DNA of 64,000 nt, from contig NZ_CP029562.1 of the NCBI RefSeq assembly GCF_004136315.1, positions 1,240,001 through 1,304,000 of the forward strand, given 5' to 3'. The notes beneath the pieces are model-generated. The model did not search any database. It was not told where the DNA came from and saw only the letters and a list, made by a program, of their open reading frames with translations. Made by a program: the position numbers and the translations under genes. Origin of the DNA: Mesorhizobium sp. Pch-S (GTDB lineage: Bacteria > Pseudomonadota > Alphaproteobacteria > Rhizobiales > Rhizobiaceae). This document shows positions 46,264-55,523 of this stretch, in pieces. The stretch's first letter is position 1. Each line of letters begins with the position of its first letter.

Positions 46264-46803
46264 TCAGGCTGCCGGCGCGTTCTGCTGCAGGACTGCCGGT
46301 GTCGCGCCCTCGGTCGAACCGATCCGTTTCAGATGATGCTGAAGGGCGAGCTGATCGATCGAGGCGTGCGGCAGGTTGAGGAAAGCGTCGATACGGTTCT
46401 TCATGTAGCGCGCGGCGGTGGAGAAGGCGCGTTCCCTGTCGATATCCGAGCCTTCGACGGCAGCCGGATCCTCGATGCCCCAATGCGCGGTCATCGGATT
46501 GCCCGGCCAGACCGGGCAGGCTTCGCCGGCGGCACTGTCACAGACGGTGAAGACGAAATCCATCTCCGGTGCGCCGGGCACGGCGAACTCGTCCCAGCTC
46601 TTGGAGCGGAACCCATCGGTGGGGTAATCGAGTGCGGCAAGCACCCTGAGCGCGAACGGGTTGACGGCGCCCTTCGGCTGGCTGCCCGCCGAATAGGCCC
46701 TGAACCGGCCGGCCCCTTCCTTGTTCAGGATGCTTTCCGCCAGGATGGAGCGGGCGGAATTGCCGGTGCACAGGAACAGTACGTTGTAGATGCGGTCGCT
46801 CAT
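46264..46803 (-). CDS. arsC: Arsenate reductase, low-molecular-weight phosphatase type
   Basis: The 179-residue protein starts MSDRIYNVLFLCTGNSARSILAE with the P-loop nucleophile Cys12 (CTGNSARS) and has VCDSAAGEACPVWPG with further cysteines. This family reduces arsenate with thioredoxin or, in related forms, mycothiol or glutathione. It overlaps arsR by 4 bases. The last ~40 residues are less conserved. Confidence 0.92.
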   Translation of the reverse strand: MSDRIYNVLFLCTGNSARSILAESILNKEGAGRFRAYSAGSQPKGAVNPFALRVLAALDYPTDGFRSKSWDEFAVPGAPEMDFVFTVCDSAAGEACPVWPGNPMTAHWGIEDPAAVEGSDIDRERAFSTAARYMKNRIDAFLNLPHASIDQLALQHHLKRIGSTEGATPAVLQQNAPAA

Positions 46804-47153
46804 TGAACAATGTCCTTGGACGGGGTGCAGCAGGCAGCTGCGGTGACGACAGGGGCGCAGACTTCCGGATGGCCGCCGCAGCAATCCTCCATCAGGAACC
46901 GGATCAGGCCGGCCAGCGCCGTATATTCGGCGCTGTAGATGATCGAGCGCGCATCGCGCCTTGCGGTGGCAAGGCCTGCCCGCTCCAGTTCCTTCAGATG
47001 AAACGATACGTTGGAGGCTGACACTTCGGACTTCTCGGCAATGGCACCGGCGGCGATGCCGTCCGGGCCGGCCACGACCAGCATGCGCAGGATGCGCAGG
47101 CGGGTCTCCTGCGACAGGGCACCGAAAGCTGCGAGGGCTTGACGTTCATCCAT
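46800..47153 (-). CDS. arsR: ArsR/SmtB-family arsenite-sensing repressor
   Basis: The 117-residue protein has the ArsR winged helix (LSQETRLRILRMLVVAG, EVSASNVSFHLKELERAGLATARRDARS). Metal-binding cysteines are in the C-terminal tail (EDCCGGHPEVC and AACC), not in the usual ELCVCDL helix, as in a distinct group of ArsR proteins. It represses its own operon and probably the divergent DUF6428 gene through the dyads at 47154-47189. Confidence 0.93.
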   Translation of the reverse strand: MDERQALAAFGALSQETRLRILRMLVVAGPDGIAAGAIAEKSEVSASNVSFHLKELERAGLATARRDARSIIYSAEYTALAGLIRFLMEDCCGGHPEVCAPVVTAAACCTPSKDIVQ

Positions 47154-47189
47154 ATTTCAATAATCCTAAAAATATCGAAATGAGGATTA
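47154..47189. promoter_or_regulatory. Nested dyads, candidate ArsR operator
   Basis: TAATCCT (47161-47167) with AGGATTA (47183-47189), and ATTTC (47154-47158) with GAAAT (47177-47181), lie in the 42 bases between arsR and the divergent DUF6428 gene. A repressor bound here would control both directions. Confidence 0.6.
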
Positions 47190-47195
47190 GCGCAG

Positions 47196-47708
47196 ATGAA
47201 TGCGATTGGCAACGTCAATGTTTCAACCGACGAAATCACCCTCGGTGAATTGCTGGAGGCGCTCGGACAACACCCGTCGAGCCTGCTCACCTTCCGCCAT
47301 GAAGGCCGCCCGCTGCGCAAGGGCTATCACGTGACGGAGGTGAAGGCCGGCAGCTTTGCCGGGCTCGACTGTGGCGCCAATCCGGAAGCCTGGACGGAAA
47401 TCTTCGTGCAGCTCTGGAATGTCGATGACGCACCCGAACAGATGACGGCCAGGAAGTTCGCCGCCATCATCGGCAAGGTCGCCGACCACCTTTCGCTCGA
47501 CAGGAGTGCCCGACTGACCTTCGAGGTGAGTGATGGTATCCAGCCGATGCAATTGCATCGCGCCGCCGCCCCGGCGATAGGCGGCGATGAGATCGTCGTG
47601 GAGCTGTCGCCGCGCCCGGCAAGCTGCAAACCGCGCGACCGCTGGCTGGCTGAGCAGCAGGCCGCCAGTTCCTGCTGCGGACCGGCAGATTCGCGGTGTT
47701 GCCCGTAG
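47196..47708 (+). CDS. DUF6428-family protein with C-terminal Cys pairs
   Basis: The 170-residue protein has the conserved block LLTFRHEGRPLRKGYHVTEVKAGSFAGLDCGANPEAWTEIFVQLWNV, which I match to DUF6428, a family often near ars genes. Its last residues (ASSCCGPADSRCCP) carry two CC pairs that could bind arsenite or another soft metal. The gene faces arsR across the shared operator. Function unknown; a metalloid-binding or chaperone role is an inference from position and cysteines. Confidence 0.75.
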   Translation: MNAIGNVNVSTDEITLGELLEALGQHPSSLLTFRHEGRPLRKGYHVTEVKAGSFAGLDCGANPEAWTEIFVQLWNVDDAPEQMTARKFAAIIGKVADHLSLDRSARLTFEVSDGIQPMQLHRAAAPAIGGDEIVVELSPRPASCKPRDRWLAEQQAASSCCGPADSRCCP

Positions 47709-47768
47709 CGACATCAAGGAAAAATGCCCGAAATCGTTGACGCTCCGGTGCTGCGCGGAGCACCTTGC

Positions 47769-47820
47769 GCATGATCTTGGTCCGAAAAGTCTTCAACTTT
47801 TCGGGATCATGCTCTAGAGC
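47769..47820. repeat. CATGATC/CGAAAAGT palindromic element
   Basis: GCATGATC ... CCGAAAAGT, loop CTTCA, ACTTTTCGGGATCATGC, then CTCTAGAGC. It lies 46 bases upstream of the lysS start. Related elements are at 53884-53929 and 54872-54916. Confidence 0.75.
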
Positions 47821-47865
47821 ATGCCGTCCGGCAGCGTGGCCGGGCTTGTTTTCAGGGCATCCATA

Positions 47866-49518
47866 ATGGCCATATCCAATTCGATCGATCTCAATCCCGA
47901 ACTCCTTGCCGCCGCCGTCGAGAGCAAAGCATGGCCGTTCGAGGAAGCCAAAAAGATCGTCGAACGCTACAAAGGCCGTGAATTCCCGGAGACCGTGCTG
48001 TTCGAGACCGGCTACGGCCCGTCCGGCCTGCCGCATATCGGCACCTTCGGCGAGGTGGCGCGCACGACCATGGTGCGCCATGCCTTCCACGTGTTGACCA
48101 GGGGTGAGGTGAAGACCAAGCTTTTGTGCTTCTCCGACGACATGGACGGCATGCGCAAGATCCCGGAAAACGTGCCGGACCGCGCAGCGCTCGAGCCTTA
48201 CCTGCAGATGCCGCTCACCGTCGTGCCGAACCCGTATGGAGGCGACTACAAGAGCTTCGGCGACCACAACAACACGATGCTGCGGCGCTTCCTCGACACG
48301 TTCGGCTTCGACTACGAATTCGCCAGCGCGACGGAGTATTACAAGTCGGGCCGCTTCGACGACATACTGCTGCGCGCGGTCGAAAAATACGACGCCATCA
48401 TGAAGGTGATGCTGCCGACGCTCGGCGAGGAACGCCAGGCGACCTACAGCCCCTTCCTGCCGATCTCGCCGCAGAGCGGCCGCGTGCTCTACGTGCCGAT
48501 GAAGCATGTCGACGCCAAGGCCGGCACCATCACCTTCAACGACGAGGACGGCACCGAGACGACGCTGCCGGTGACCGGCGGCAAGGTGAAGATGCAGTGG
48601 AAGCCGGATTTCGGCATGCGCTGGGCAGCGCTCGGCGTCGATTTCGAGATGTTCGGCAAGGACCACCAGACCAATGCCGGCATCTACGACAAGATCTGCA
48701 ACATCCTCGGTGGCCGCGCACCCGAGCATTTCGTCTTCGAGCTGTTCCTCGACGAGCACGGCCAGAAGATCTCGAAGTCGAAGGGCAACGGCCTGACCAT
48801 CGACGAATGGCTGACCTATGCGCCGACCGAGAGCCTCGGCCTCTACATGTACCAGCGGCCGCGACAGGCGAAGAAGCTCTATTTCGACGTCATCCCGAAG
48901 GCGGTGGACGAGTATTATTCCTTCCTCTCCGCCTATCCGCGCCAGGAATGGAAGGAGCGGCTCGGCAATCCGGTCTGGCACATGCATGACGGCCATCCGC
49001 CGGTCATCGACATGCCGGTCTCGTTCGCGCTGCTGCTCAACCTGGTCAGCGCCTCGAATGCCCAGAACAAGGACGTGTTGTGGGGCTTCATCTCGCGCCA
49101 TGCGCCGGGCGTGACGCCATCCACGCATCCCGAGCTCGACAGGCTGACCGGCTACGCGATCCGCTATTTCGACGACTTCGTGAAGCCGACCAAGGTCTAC
49201 CGCGCCGCCGACGATGTCGAGCGCGACGCGCTGGCCAGGCTGTCGGACATGCTCGCCGCGCTGCCGGCAGGTGCCAATGGCGAGGCGATCCAGAACGGCG
49301 CGCTCAATGTCGCGCGCAAGATCGAGCGCTACCAGGATCACAGCAAACAGAGCCCGGAAGGCGGACCCGGCGTATCGGTCGCCTTCTTCCAGATGATCTA
49401 CCAGGTGCTGATCGGCCAGGAGCGCGGCCCGCGCTTCGGCTCCTTCGCCGAACTCTACGGCATCGCCGAGACGCGCGACCTCATCGCGCGGGCGCTGGAG
49501 GGAAAACTCGCAGCGTAG
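47866..49518 (+). CDS. lysS: Lysyl-tRNA synthetase, class I (archaeal type)
   Basis: The 550-residue enzyme has class I synthetase motifs: HIGH-like [16 protein letters not shown] and KMSKS-like [12 protein letters not shown]. It is unrelated to the class II LysRS used by most bacteria, but class I LysRS is normal in alphaproteobacteria. It charges tRNA-Lys. I chose the ATG at 47866 because the upstream in-frame extension reads into the palindromic element. The last 38 bases overlap the convergent nuclease-fold gene. Confidence 0.95.
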   Translation: MAISNSIDLNPELLAAAVESKAWPFEEAKKIVERYKGREFPETVLFETGYGPSGLPHIGTFGEVARTTMVRHAFHVLTRGEVKTKLLCFSDDMDGMRKIPENVPDRAALEPYLQMPLTVVPNPYGGDYKSFGDHNNTMLRRFLDTFGFDYEFASATEYYKSGRFDDILLRAVEKYDAIMKVMLPTLGEERQATYSPFLPISPQSGRVLYVPMKHVDAKAGTITFNDEDGTETTLPVTGGKVKMQWKPDFGMRWAALGVDFEMFGKDHQTNAGIYDKICNILGGRAPEHFVFELFLDEHGQKISKSKGNGLTIDEWLTYAPTESLGLYMYQRPRQAKKLYFDVIPKAVDEYYSFLSAYPRQEWKERLGNPVWHMHDGHPPVIDMPVSFALLLNLVSASNAQNKDVLWGFISRHAPGVTPSTHPELDRLTGYAIRYFDDFVKPTKVYRAADDVERDALARLSDMLAALPAGANGEAIQNGALNVARKIERYQDHSKQSPEGGPGVSVAFFQMIYQVLIGQERGPRFGSFAELYGIAETRDLIARALEGKLAA

Positions 49519-50542
49519 GATCGCTGCCGGACGCCGGTCCGGCGGGCGCCTGCCAGATCGAGGGTGAGTTGTTCGACGCCTGACCGTTCTGTGCGGGCGG
49601 GGCGTCGAGGCCCGAACTGTCGATGATCGAGCTCGGCACCGCTTCCGGCGCAGAGACGGGCGGCGGTGCCGGCGGCAGGCCGGTGCCCTCAGGCGCCTTG
49701 CCGAAGATGCCCCGCTTCTCCGCCTTCGCCTTTTCGCCGGCCTCCGCGTAGGGGCCGCCGGCTGTGGGCCGTGCCCAGCCATTGCTCACCAGCCACTCGC
49801 CGACATCGATCTTGCCGATATGGCAGGAGGCGGAGATCAGGTCACGCCCGCCTTCCGGCGGCACCACGCAGTTGACGGCACGCTGGCGGATGAGGGCGCG
49901 GAAGGCCCCACGCGCCCGCACGCCGCAGGGCCATGTTTTGCCTGCTTCATCGGTGCAGGTCTCGTCCTCCGGCATGATGTCGACGCCCGTGACGGCGACC
50001 GAATAACCCTTGGCCTCGATGCGGCCCGCGGCCGGAGCCACCGCCTGGTACAGCGGCGTGCCTTTCCACTTGTCCGGCATAGGCGGCTTCTTCGGCTGCG
50101 CCTGCGAAAGCTTGCTCAGCGGCGCGCGCGGCTCGATGCGCTGCAGGGCGCCCGGATCGCCCGGCGGCGCCGCCATCATCGGGTCGATCGCGCGTGATGC
50201 CGCCTGCGCCTGCTGCTGGATGGTCTCGGCCGACGGCGTTGCCTGCTCGGGCGCCGGTGGCGAGGACTCGGACTGTGATGATACCGACGGTTCGAGGCCT
50301 TGTACCTGGCCGGACTGCTGCGGTGCAGCCGGTGGCTGCCCGGGTTCCGGCGGCGGAGCAGCATCGTTGTCCGTTCCGGTCTGCTGGTCGGCAGGAGGGT
50401 CGCCCAGCATGTCGAGCGTCGGCACGTCCTCGTTCGTTATCTCGACCTTGGCGCCTTCCCCGGTGATGCGCCCGCCGGCGACGATGGCCGCGGCGGAAGC
50501 GCCGAGCATCAGGATGGCAATAACTGCTGGAAGCGGTCTCAT
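49481..50542 (-). CDS. Exported thermonuclease (SNase)-fold protein with a long Pro/Gln linker
   Basis: The 353-residue protein starts with a signal/anchor segment ([18 protein letters not shown]), has a Pro/Gln/Ser-rich stretch (about residues 50-160), and then an SNase-like domain (about 165-290): [54 protein letters not shown]. The catalytic arginine/glutamate set of staphylococcal nuclease is not all evident, so activity is uncertain. It overlaps lysS by 38 bases tail to tail. Confidence 0.78.
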   Translation of the reverse strand: MRPLPAVIAILMLGASAAAIVAGGRITGEGAKVEITNEDVPTLDMLGDPPADQQTGTDNDAAPPPEPGQPPAAPQQSGQVQGLEPSVSSQSESSPPAPEQATPSAETIQQQAQAASRAIDPMMAAPPGDPGALQRIEPRAPLSKLSQAQPKKPPMPDKWKGTPLYQAVAPAAGRIEAKGYSVAVTGVDIMPEDETCTDEAGKTWPCGVRARGAFRALIRQRAVNCVVPPEGGRDLISASCHIGKIDVGEWLVSNGWARPTAGGPYAEAGEKAKAEKRGIFGKAPEGTGLPPAPPPVSAPEAVPSSIIDSSGLDAPPAQNGQASNNSPSIWQAPAGPASGSDPTLRVFPPAPAR

Positions 50543-50551
50543 GCCGCCATC

Positions 50552-51196
50552 CTACTGGCTTGCCCAGACGATGCGGGCCACCCACTCCACCTCGACCATC
50601 TGCAGGTCGCGGTTGGGGTGATCGGGGTTCAGCGAAAGCAGCGAGATGGTGCGCGCCGTCTGGCGCTCCAGCACCTTGGCCATGACCTCGCCGGAGCCGG
50701 TCTTGACGACGACACGGTCACCCCGGCGCACAGTGGCACCCGGCTCCACGATCAAAACGTCGCCATTGCGGTAAAGCGGCAGCATCGAATCGCCCTGGAC
50801 CTTCAAGGCATAAGCCGTATCGGTGGATTGTGCCGGCAATTCGACCAGGTCCCAGCCCTGTCCAACGGGGAAGCCGGCATCGTCGAAATAGCCGCCGGCG
50901 CCGGCCTGTGCGAAACCGACCAGGGGCACCGCGGCGCCCGAACCGTGCGGGCGGGCGGGCGATTGCCTGTCCTGGATCAGCCCCATGAATTCGTCGAGCG
51001 TCGCGCCCGTGGCTTCCATGATCTTGGCGAGCGACTCGGTCGAGGGCCAGCGCGGGCGCCCGTCCGAAGACTGCCGCTTCGATTTGTTGAAAGCCGTCGA
51101 GTCGAGGCCGGCGCGCCTGGCGAGACCGGAGGCCGACAGGGAATAACGCTCCGCCAGGGCATCTATCGCGGCCCAGACACGATCATGCGAGAGCAC
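50552..51196 (-). CDS. S24-type (LexA/CI-like) HTH repressor
   Basis: The 214-residue protein has an N-terminal helix-turn-helix (LSASGLARRAGLDSTAFNKSKRQS) and a C-terminal S24 peptidase domain with the nucleophile in QGDSMLPLYRNGD and the general-base lysine in GDRVVVKTGSGEVMAK. Such proteins self-cleave on DNA damage or act as stable repressors. It is 9 bases upstream of the SNase-fold gene on the same strand. There is no phage around it; it looks like a resident regulator. Confidence 0.85.
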   Translation of the reverse strand: MLSHDRVWAAIDALAERYSLSASGLARRAGLDSTAFNKSKRQSSDGRPRWPSTESLAKIMEATGATLDEFMGLIQDRQSPARPHGSGAAVPLVGFAQAGAGGYFDDAGFPVGQGWDLVELPAQSTDTAYALKVQGDSMLPLYRNGDVLIVEPGATVRRGDRVVVKTGSGEVMAKVLERQTARTISLLSLNPDHPNRDLQMVEVEWVARIVWASQ

Positions 51197-51294
51197 GGTC
51201 CGCTCCCTTCGAAGAGGAAAAAATACCTTTTCTTGATAAGGGTGGAGGCTCGCGATGTCCAGCCTCGGCGAGGCATTGCAGGAACGGATTCCAC

Positions 51295-52218
51295 TTATTC
51301 GGCGTCGACCTTCGCCATATGCTGCCCCGGCAGGGTCGCATCACGCCGGGACATGTTGCCGATCCGCCCGCGCAATATGCCGATCTGCTCCAGTGTCAGG
51401 CGCGTCCATTCCAGCACTGGCCACAGTGTCAGGCGCACGACATCGTTTTGCGGGACATCGTTTGCCCCCATGGGCGCGGTGCAGGGGCCGGGCACATGAT
51501 AGGTGCCGAAGACCCGGTCGAAGAAGGGGAACACATTGGCGAGGTTCTTGCCGTAGGCCTCGGGAACGTTCGCGTGGTGCCAGCGATGAAAACGCGGCGA
51601 AGCGATCAGCAGCCGGAACGGTCCGTGATCCCAATCGACATCGACGTGAACGTAGATCGTATGCAGCACCAGGATGACGGCGCCCATGCCGATGGCGTCG
51701 GCGGGAAGGCCGAGCCATGTCAGCAGGATGGTGTAGGACCCCCACATGACCAATGTCTCGAGCGCATGGATGCGATAGGCCGACAGCGCATTCACATGCG
51801 GGTCGGAATGATGGATCGCATGCACCGGCCACAGCCATTTCATGTGCATGAGGCGGTGGTTCCAGTAGTTGGCGAAGTCATGCGCCACGATGGCGATGAT
51901 CATGAGAGCCCAGACCGGAAAAGCGGACCAGGCCGATGTCGGGATGCTTGGAATGCCTGCCAGCGCATAGAGCGCCTTGATCTGGTCCGAAAGCAGCCAG
52001 ATGGTCGGCGCCAGAACGAGATTGATGTTGAAGATGGCGATCGTCGCCGCCACGCTTTGAACCGCAAGCCGGGACCATGAAAGCCGCCATCCCTTGCGCG
52101 CGATGTCGAGGACCAGCAGCAGCACCAGGAATGCGAAGACGCATTGATTGGCGGGCGATCTGACCGCCGTTGGCCAGACCCCGATCATCGTCTTCAGGAA
52201 TTCGACGATCTGCTCCAC
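51295..52218 (-). CDS. Sterol desaturase / fatty acid hydroxylase family protein
   Basis: The protein of about 307 residues has several membrane segments and the di-iron histidine boxes HDFANYWNHRLMH, HAIHHSDPH and HRWHHA. Members hydroxylate or desaturate lipids, sterols or carotenoids using oxygen. GTG 52218 follows GGGAGG; a TTG at 52236 would be longer but is less likely. It is divergent from the HTH gene at 52402. Confidence 0.88.
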   Translation of the reverse strand: MEQIVEFLKTMIGVWPTAVRSPANQCVFAFLVLLLVLDIARKGWRLSWSRLAVQSVAATIAIFNINLVLAPTIWLLSDQIKALYALAGIPSIPTSAWSAFPVWALMIIAIVAHDFANYWNHRLMHMKWLWPVHAIHHSDPHVNALSAYRIHALETLVMWGSYTILLTWLGLPADAIGMGAVILVLHTIYVHVDVDWDHGPFRLLIASPRFHRWHHANVPEAYGKNLANVFPFFDRVFGTYHVPGPCTAPMGANDVPQNDVVRLTLWPVLEWTRLTLEQIGILRGRIGNMSRRDATLPGQHMAKVDAE

Positions 52219-52364
52219 GCCCGCCTCCCGTCGCAACAGCGTGTGCCGCGAAACCAGCCTCGGAGCGCAATTCTAGCGGGTCTTGCTTAAGGGCATCTGA
52301 ATGTAGCGGACGGCTGGCAGTCGGCTTCGGCTGGAGGCAAAGGGACTGGATCGAAAGTCGCACG

Positions 52365-52388
52365 CATTGACAATTTTTTTTGTCAATG
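52365..52388. promoter_or_regulatory. Perfect dyad, candidate operator of the HTH/SRPBCC operon
   Basis: CATTGACAA (52365-52373) and TTGTCAATG (52380-52388) form a perfect 9-bp inverted repeat around TTTTTT, 13 bases before the HTH gene start. It also contains a TTGACA -35-like box. Confidence 0.6.
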
Positions 52389-52401
52389 TCAGTCTGGATT
52401 G

Positions 52402-52992
52402 ATGATCGAAGTGGAAGTCATCGAAACCGCCGTTGCGGCCACAGCCGCCCTCGACCCGATCCGATCCCGGCTTCTGGCGGAACTCACGCAACCCGCTTCC
52501 GCGGCAACCCTGGCTTCGCGTCTGGGTCTGGCACGTCAGAAGGTGAACTATCACCTGCGCGCGCTAGAGGATCACCACCTCGTCGTTCCGGCTGCGGAAC
52601 GCCAGTGGGGCGGGCTTACCGAACGGCTGATGATCGCAACCGCTTCCTCCTACGTCGTTTCACCAGCAGCACTGGGACCGATCGGAGCCGATCCTTCACG
52701 GAACCAGGATCGGCTTTCGGCCGACTACCTCATTGCGCTCGCAGGGCGTGCCATCCGCGAGGTCGGAGATTTGCTGCGCAAGGCCCGTGGAAAGGGGAAG
52801 CGGCTTGCCACCCTGTCGATCGACACAACCATCCATTTCCGGTCCCCCGCCGACCGGGCAGCCTTTGCGGCCGATCTGGCCAACGCAGTTGCCGCGCTGG
52901 TGGCTCATTATCACGACGACACGGCACCGGGAGGACGTCCACACCGGCTCGTGGTGGCGGCCTACCCCGCCCCCGGCGATGCCACGACCTGA
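52402..52992 (+). CDS. ArsR-type winged-helix regulator
   Basis: The 196-residue protein has a winged helix (LDPIRSRLLAELTQPASAATLASRLGLARQKVNYHLRALEDHHLV) and a C-terminal helical domain. The gene lies 11 bases before an SRPBCC gene, a frequent pairing for this regulator type. The dyad 13 bases upstream suggests autoregulation. No metal-binding cysteines are visible. The start could be ATG 52402 or TTG 52399. Confidence 0.85.
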   Translation: MIEVEVIETAVAATAALDPIRSRLLAELTQPASAATLASRLGLARQKVNYHLRALEDHHLVVPAAERQWGGLTERLMIATASSYVVSPAALGPIGADPSRNQDRLSADYLIALAGRAIREVGDLLRKARGKGKRLATLSIDTTIHFRSPADRAAFAADLANAVAALVAHYHDDTAPGGRPHRLVVAAYPAPGDATT

Positions 52993-53003
52993 AAGGAAGT
53001 TCG

Positions 53004-53813
53004 ATGCCGATCAAGAAGGACGAAACCGGCAAGCGCTGGGTCGAGATGGAGTTGAGCGTGCCCGGCACGCCCGAGCAGGTCTGGCAGGCGATCGCAACAG
53101 GTCCTGGCTATACGGCCTGGTTCACCCCGGCCACCATCGACGAACGCATCGGTGGTGCGATCCGCTTCGACATGGGCGAGAACGGCGAGTCCAATGGAGA
53201 GGTGACACTGTGGGAGCCACCCTTCCGGTTCGGTTATGTCGAACGCGACTGGGCAGAGGGTGCGCCATCGCTCGCAACGGAAATCACGGTGACGGCCAGA
53301 TCGGGAAACCGCTGCATCGTGCGCATGGTCCATTCGCTGTTCGCCTCGACGGATGACTGGGATGACCAGATGGAAGGCTTCGAGAGCGGCTGGCCCGGTT
53401 TCTTCGACGTCCTGCGCCTTTATCTCTCACTTTTCTCCGGCAAGAAAGCGGCGGTATCTGCCGCGATGGCGCATGTGGAAGCGCCCCAGCTTGATGTCTG
53501 GAAAGGTCTGATTGATGGCCTTGGCCTCGCCGGTGCCAACGCCGGCGAGACAAGAACGGCTTCGCGAACGCCGGAGCCACTGTCGGGCGTTGTCGAGCGT
53601 GTGCAGCAGGGCGACAAGGAGCGTTATGTGCTGCTGCGCCTGACGCAACCGTCGCCCGGTATCGCGTTGATCGGAACCTATGGCATCGAAGATGCCACCA
53701 CTGCCGGCATTACCTTATACCTGTATGGCGACGACGCCGGACAACGCGCCGCAGCAAGCGCGCCGGGATGGAAGAATTGGCTTCGCGATACCTTCGGGCA
53801 GGCTCCGCATTGA
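53004..53813 (+). CDS. SRPBCC / AHSA1-type domain protein
   Basis: The 269-residue protein has an N-terminal START/AHSA1 fold (MELSVPGTPEQVWQAIATGPGYTAWFTPATIDERIGGAIRFDMG, WEPPFRFGYVERDW), with a second part (from about residue 150) resembling a further lipid/ligand-binding region. These proteins bind hydrophobic ligands or assist other proteins; no specific role can be given. AGGAAG precedes the ATG. It is cotranscribed with the upstream HTH gene. Confidence 0.85.
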   Translation: MPIKKDETGKRWVEMELSVPGTPEQVWQAIATGPGYTAWFTPATIDERIGGAIRFDMGENGESNGEVTLWEPPFRFGYVERDWAEGAPSLATEITVTARSGNRCIVRMVHSLFASTDDWDDQMEGFESGWPGFFDVLRLYLSLFSGKKAAVSAAMAHVEAPQLDVWKGLIDGLGLAGANAGETRTASRTPEPLSGVVERVQQGDKERYVLLRLTQPSPGIALIGTYGIEDATTAGITLYLYGDDAGQRAAASAPGWKNWLRDTFGQAPH

Positions 53814-53883
53814 AAGAAGGCCGCCATCAAGATGGCAAGAAATGGCTGGACAGCAAGTAACAGCCAGAGCACTGCAACGAGAA

Positions 53884-53929
53884 CATGATCCCGAAAAATG
53901 GGAACTGGTTTTCGGAACAGATCACGCTC
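53884..53929. repeat. CATGATC/CGAAAA palindromic element
   Basis: CATGATCCCGAAAAATGGGAACTGGTTTTCGGAACAGATCACGCT is an imperfect dyad of the same family as 47769-47820 and 54872-54916. It lies between converging genes. Confidence 0.6.
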
Positions 53930-53980
53930 CGAGATCGGGGGGTGATTCAACCAGGCGCCGTCCCGATCCAGGACGTGATC

Positions 53981-54781
53981 CTACTGCCCCTTTCCGAACA
54001 TCAGTTCCGTCATCTTGGCCTGATCCGCTTTTGCCCCCGCCTCGTCACCGGTCCGGCGACGGGCGTCGGAACGGAAACCATAGAGGCCGGGGTCTTCGGG
54101 CGTGAGCCGCAGGGCAGCGTCGAAATCAACCAGGGCGCGCGGCGTGTCGCCCTTGTTGACGTAGGCAATGCCGCGATTGGTCAGCGCGTGCACGTTGAGG
54201 GGATCGAGCGAAAGGGCGCGGTCGAGGTCGGCCAGTGCCGGGTCCGGTTGCCCGAGCCAACCCAGGATGGAGGCACGGGTGACAAGGAATTCCGGCTGTG
54301 AGGGATCGATACGGAGAGCTTCGTTGAGATCTTGCAGCGCCGCCGTGAGGTCGCGCGCATAGAGCAGGTTTGCCTTGCCGCGCCGCCAATAAGCGGTGGC
54401 AAGATCCGGCGCCAGGGTGATGGCGCGGGCATAGTCGGCCAAGGCCCGGGCGTAAGCAGCGTTCTGGCCCGGCGCATGGAGATCCGCCCGGTCCAGCAGC
54501 GCCTCCGCGAGGGCATTGCCTTCAAGTGAAGAGGCGTCGACCAGCCGGTCGCAGGCGGCCCGAGCCAGTTCGTTGCGCTGGAGAATGACATCGACGTCGC
54601 CCGGCTGCGCGGGGCTCTCGGCACTGCCGTCGCGGCATAGCTGGATCAGCTTCGCCATCGGCGTTGCCGCGTCAAGCGCCAACACCTTGGGGACGTCGCT
54701 TCCAGCCTCGGCGGCAGCAATGCCGGCCATCGCAAAACCAACGGCCGCGTACATCGTCGGGGCATGAAATCGAGCGGACAT
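53981..54781 (-). CDS. Exported TPR-repeat protein
   Basis: The protein of about 266 residues starts with a signal peptide (MYAAVGFAMAGIAAAEAG) and contains at least four tetratricopeptide repeats (about residues 90-250), e.g. AYARALADYARAITLAPDLATAYWRRGKANL and ALTNRGIAYVNKGDTPRALVDFDAALRLTPEDPGLYGFRSD. TPRs mediate protein contacts; the partner is unknown. The ATG at 54781 has only a weak ribosome site. Confidence 0.8.
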   Translation of the reverse strand: MSARFHAPTMYAAVGFAMAGIAAAEAGSDVPKVLALDAATPMAKLIQLCRDGSAESPAQPGDVDVILQRNELARAACDRLVDASSLEGNALAEALLDRADLHAPGQNAAYARALADYARAITLAPDLATAYWRRGKANLLYARDLTAALQDLNEALRIDPSQPEFLVTRASILGWLGQPDPALADLDRALSLDPLNVHALTNRGIAYVNKGDTPRALVDFDAALRLTPEDPGLYGFRSDARRRTGDEAGAKADQAKMTELMFGKGQ

Positions 54782-54871
54782 AATCCAGTTCCTTTGCACG
54801 ACAGCTTCGGTTCGGCAGCACCCAAAAGCAAGAAGACATAAGGCACGGTAAGGTCGCCCGGATAAGACGCC

Positions 54872-54916
54872 AGAGCATGATCCCGAAAAGTTGCAGGCTT
54901 TTCGGATGAAGATCAT
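54872..54916. repeat. CATGATC/CGAAAAG palindromic element
   Basis: AGAGCATGATCCCGAAAAGTTGCAGGCTTTTCGGATGAAGATCAT, an imperfect dyad related to 47769-47820. It lies upstream of the TPR gene on its 5' side. Confidence 0.65.
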
Positions 54917-54966
54917 TTGCCGAAACAAGGGGATAGAGCGGAATACCGCTTCATCTCCATTCCACC

Positions 54967-55509
54967 TTAGCCGCCCTTAGCCGCTGCGCGCAAACCTTGG
55001 TGAGAGGCCATGAAGGCTTTCTCGGCTTCCGTCGGCGCGCGCGGGGACGCATCGTAGCCGAGCGCCTCGACCAGATCCTGGATGTCGACGAAATGCCGGG
55101 CCTTGCGGTCATAGACGCCGGCGGTTGTCTTCATCAGGGCCGCGGTCTCGCCGTTTTCCAGCACGAAGCGATGCGCGCCGAGCACCTGGGTGCCGTCCCA
55201 GGTCTCGATCGAGGACACGACCTGGAAATTGCGCCATAGCTTGATCTCGCGCACATAGACGGTCTGCAGCCCGCCCAGCATCGGCGCCCAGCCCCGCTTC
55301 CTCGCCAGCGCGATCAGGCCAGCGCGGATGAAGATGTCGATGCGGCCGAGATCGGCCAGCATCATGTAGCGCGCATTGTTGAGATGGATATTGAAGTCGA
55401 TGTCGGTCGGCAGGCACCGGAAAGTGAGCCGGCTTTCATCCCCGACGCGGTAGGCGCCGCGCGACTTCGCCGTCAGCGCCATGCGCGCAAAACGTGCCCA
55501 GACATACAT
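54967..55509 (-). CDS. Acyl-CoA thioesterase-like (hotdog fold) protein
   Basis: The 180-residue protein has the 4-hydroxybenzoyl-CoA thioesterase/FatB-like signature LPTDIDFNIHLNNARYMMLADLGRIDIFI and GGLQTVYVREIKLWRNFQVVSSIETWDG. It would hydrolyse acyl-CoA. GGAAGGAAG precedes the ATG at 55509. It lies downstream of the beta-oxidation cluster on the same strand, but a repeat pair and 240 bases separate it from fadJ. Confidence 0.83.
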   Translation of the reverse strand: MYVWARFARMALTAKSRGAYRVGDESRLTFRCLPTDIDFNIHLNNARYMMLADLGRIDIFIRAGLIALARKRGWAPMLGGLQTVYVREIKLWRNFQVVSSIETWDGTQVLGAHRFVLENGETAALMKTTAGVYDRKARHFVDIQDLVEALGYDASPRAPTEAEKAFMASHQGLRAAAKGG

Positions 55510-55523
55510 GTGCTTACTTCCTT

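Noticed and set aside
50552..51196. Possible prophage around the S24 repressor
   Set aside because: No integrase, structural or lysis genes are nearby; the gene looks resident.
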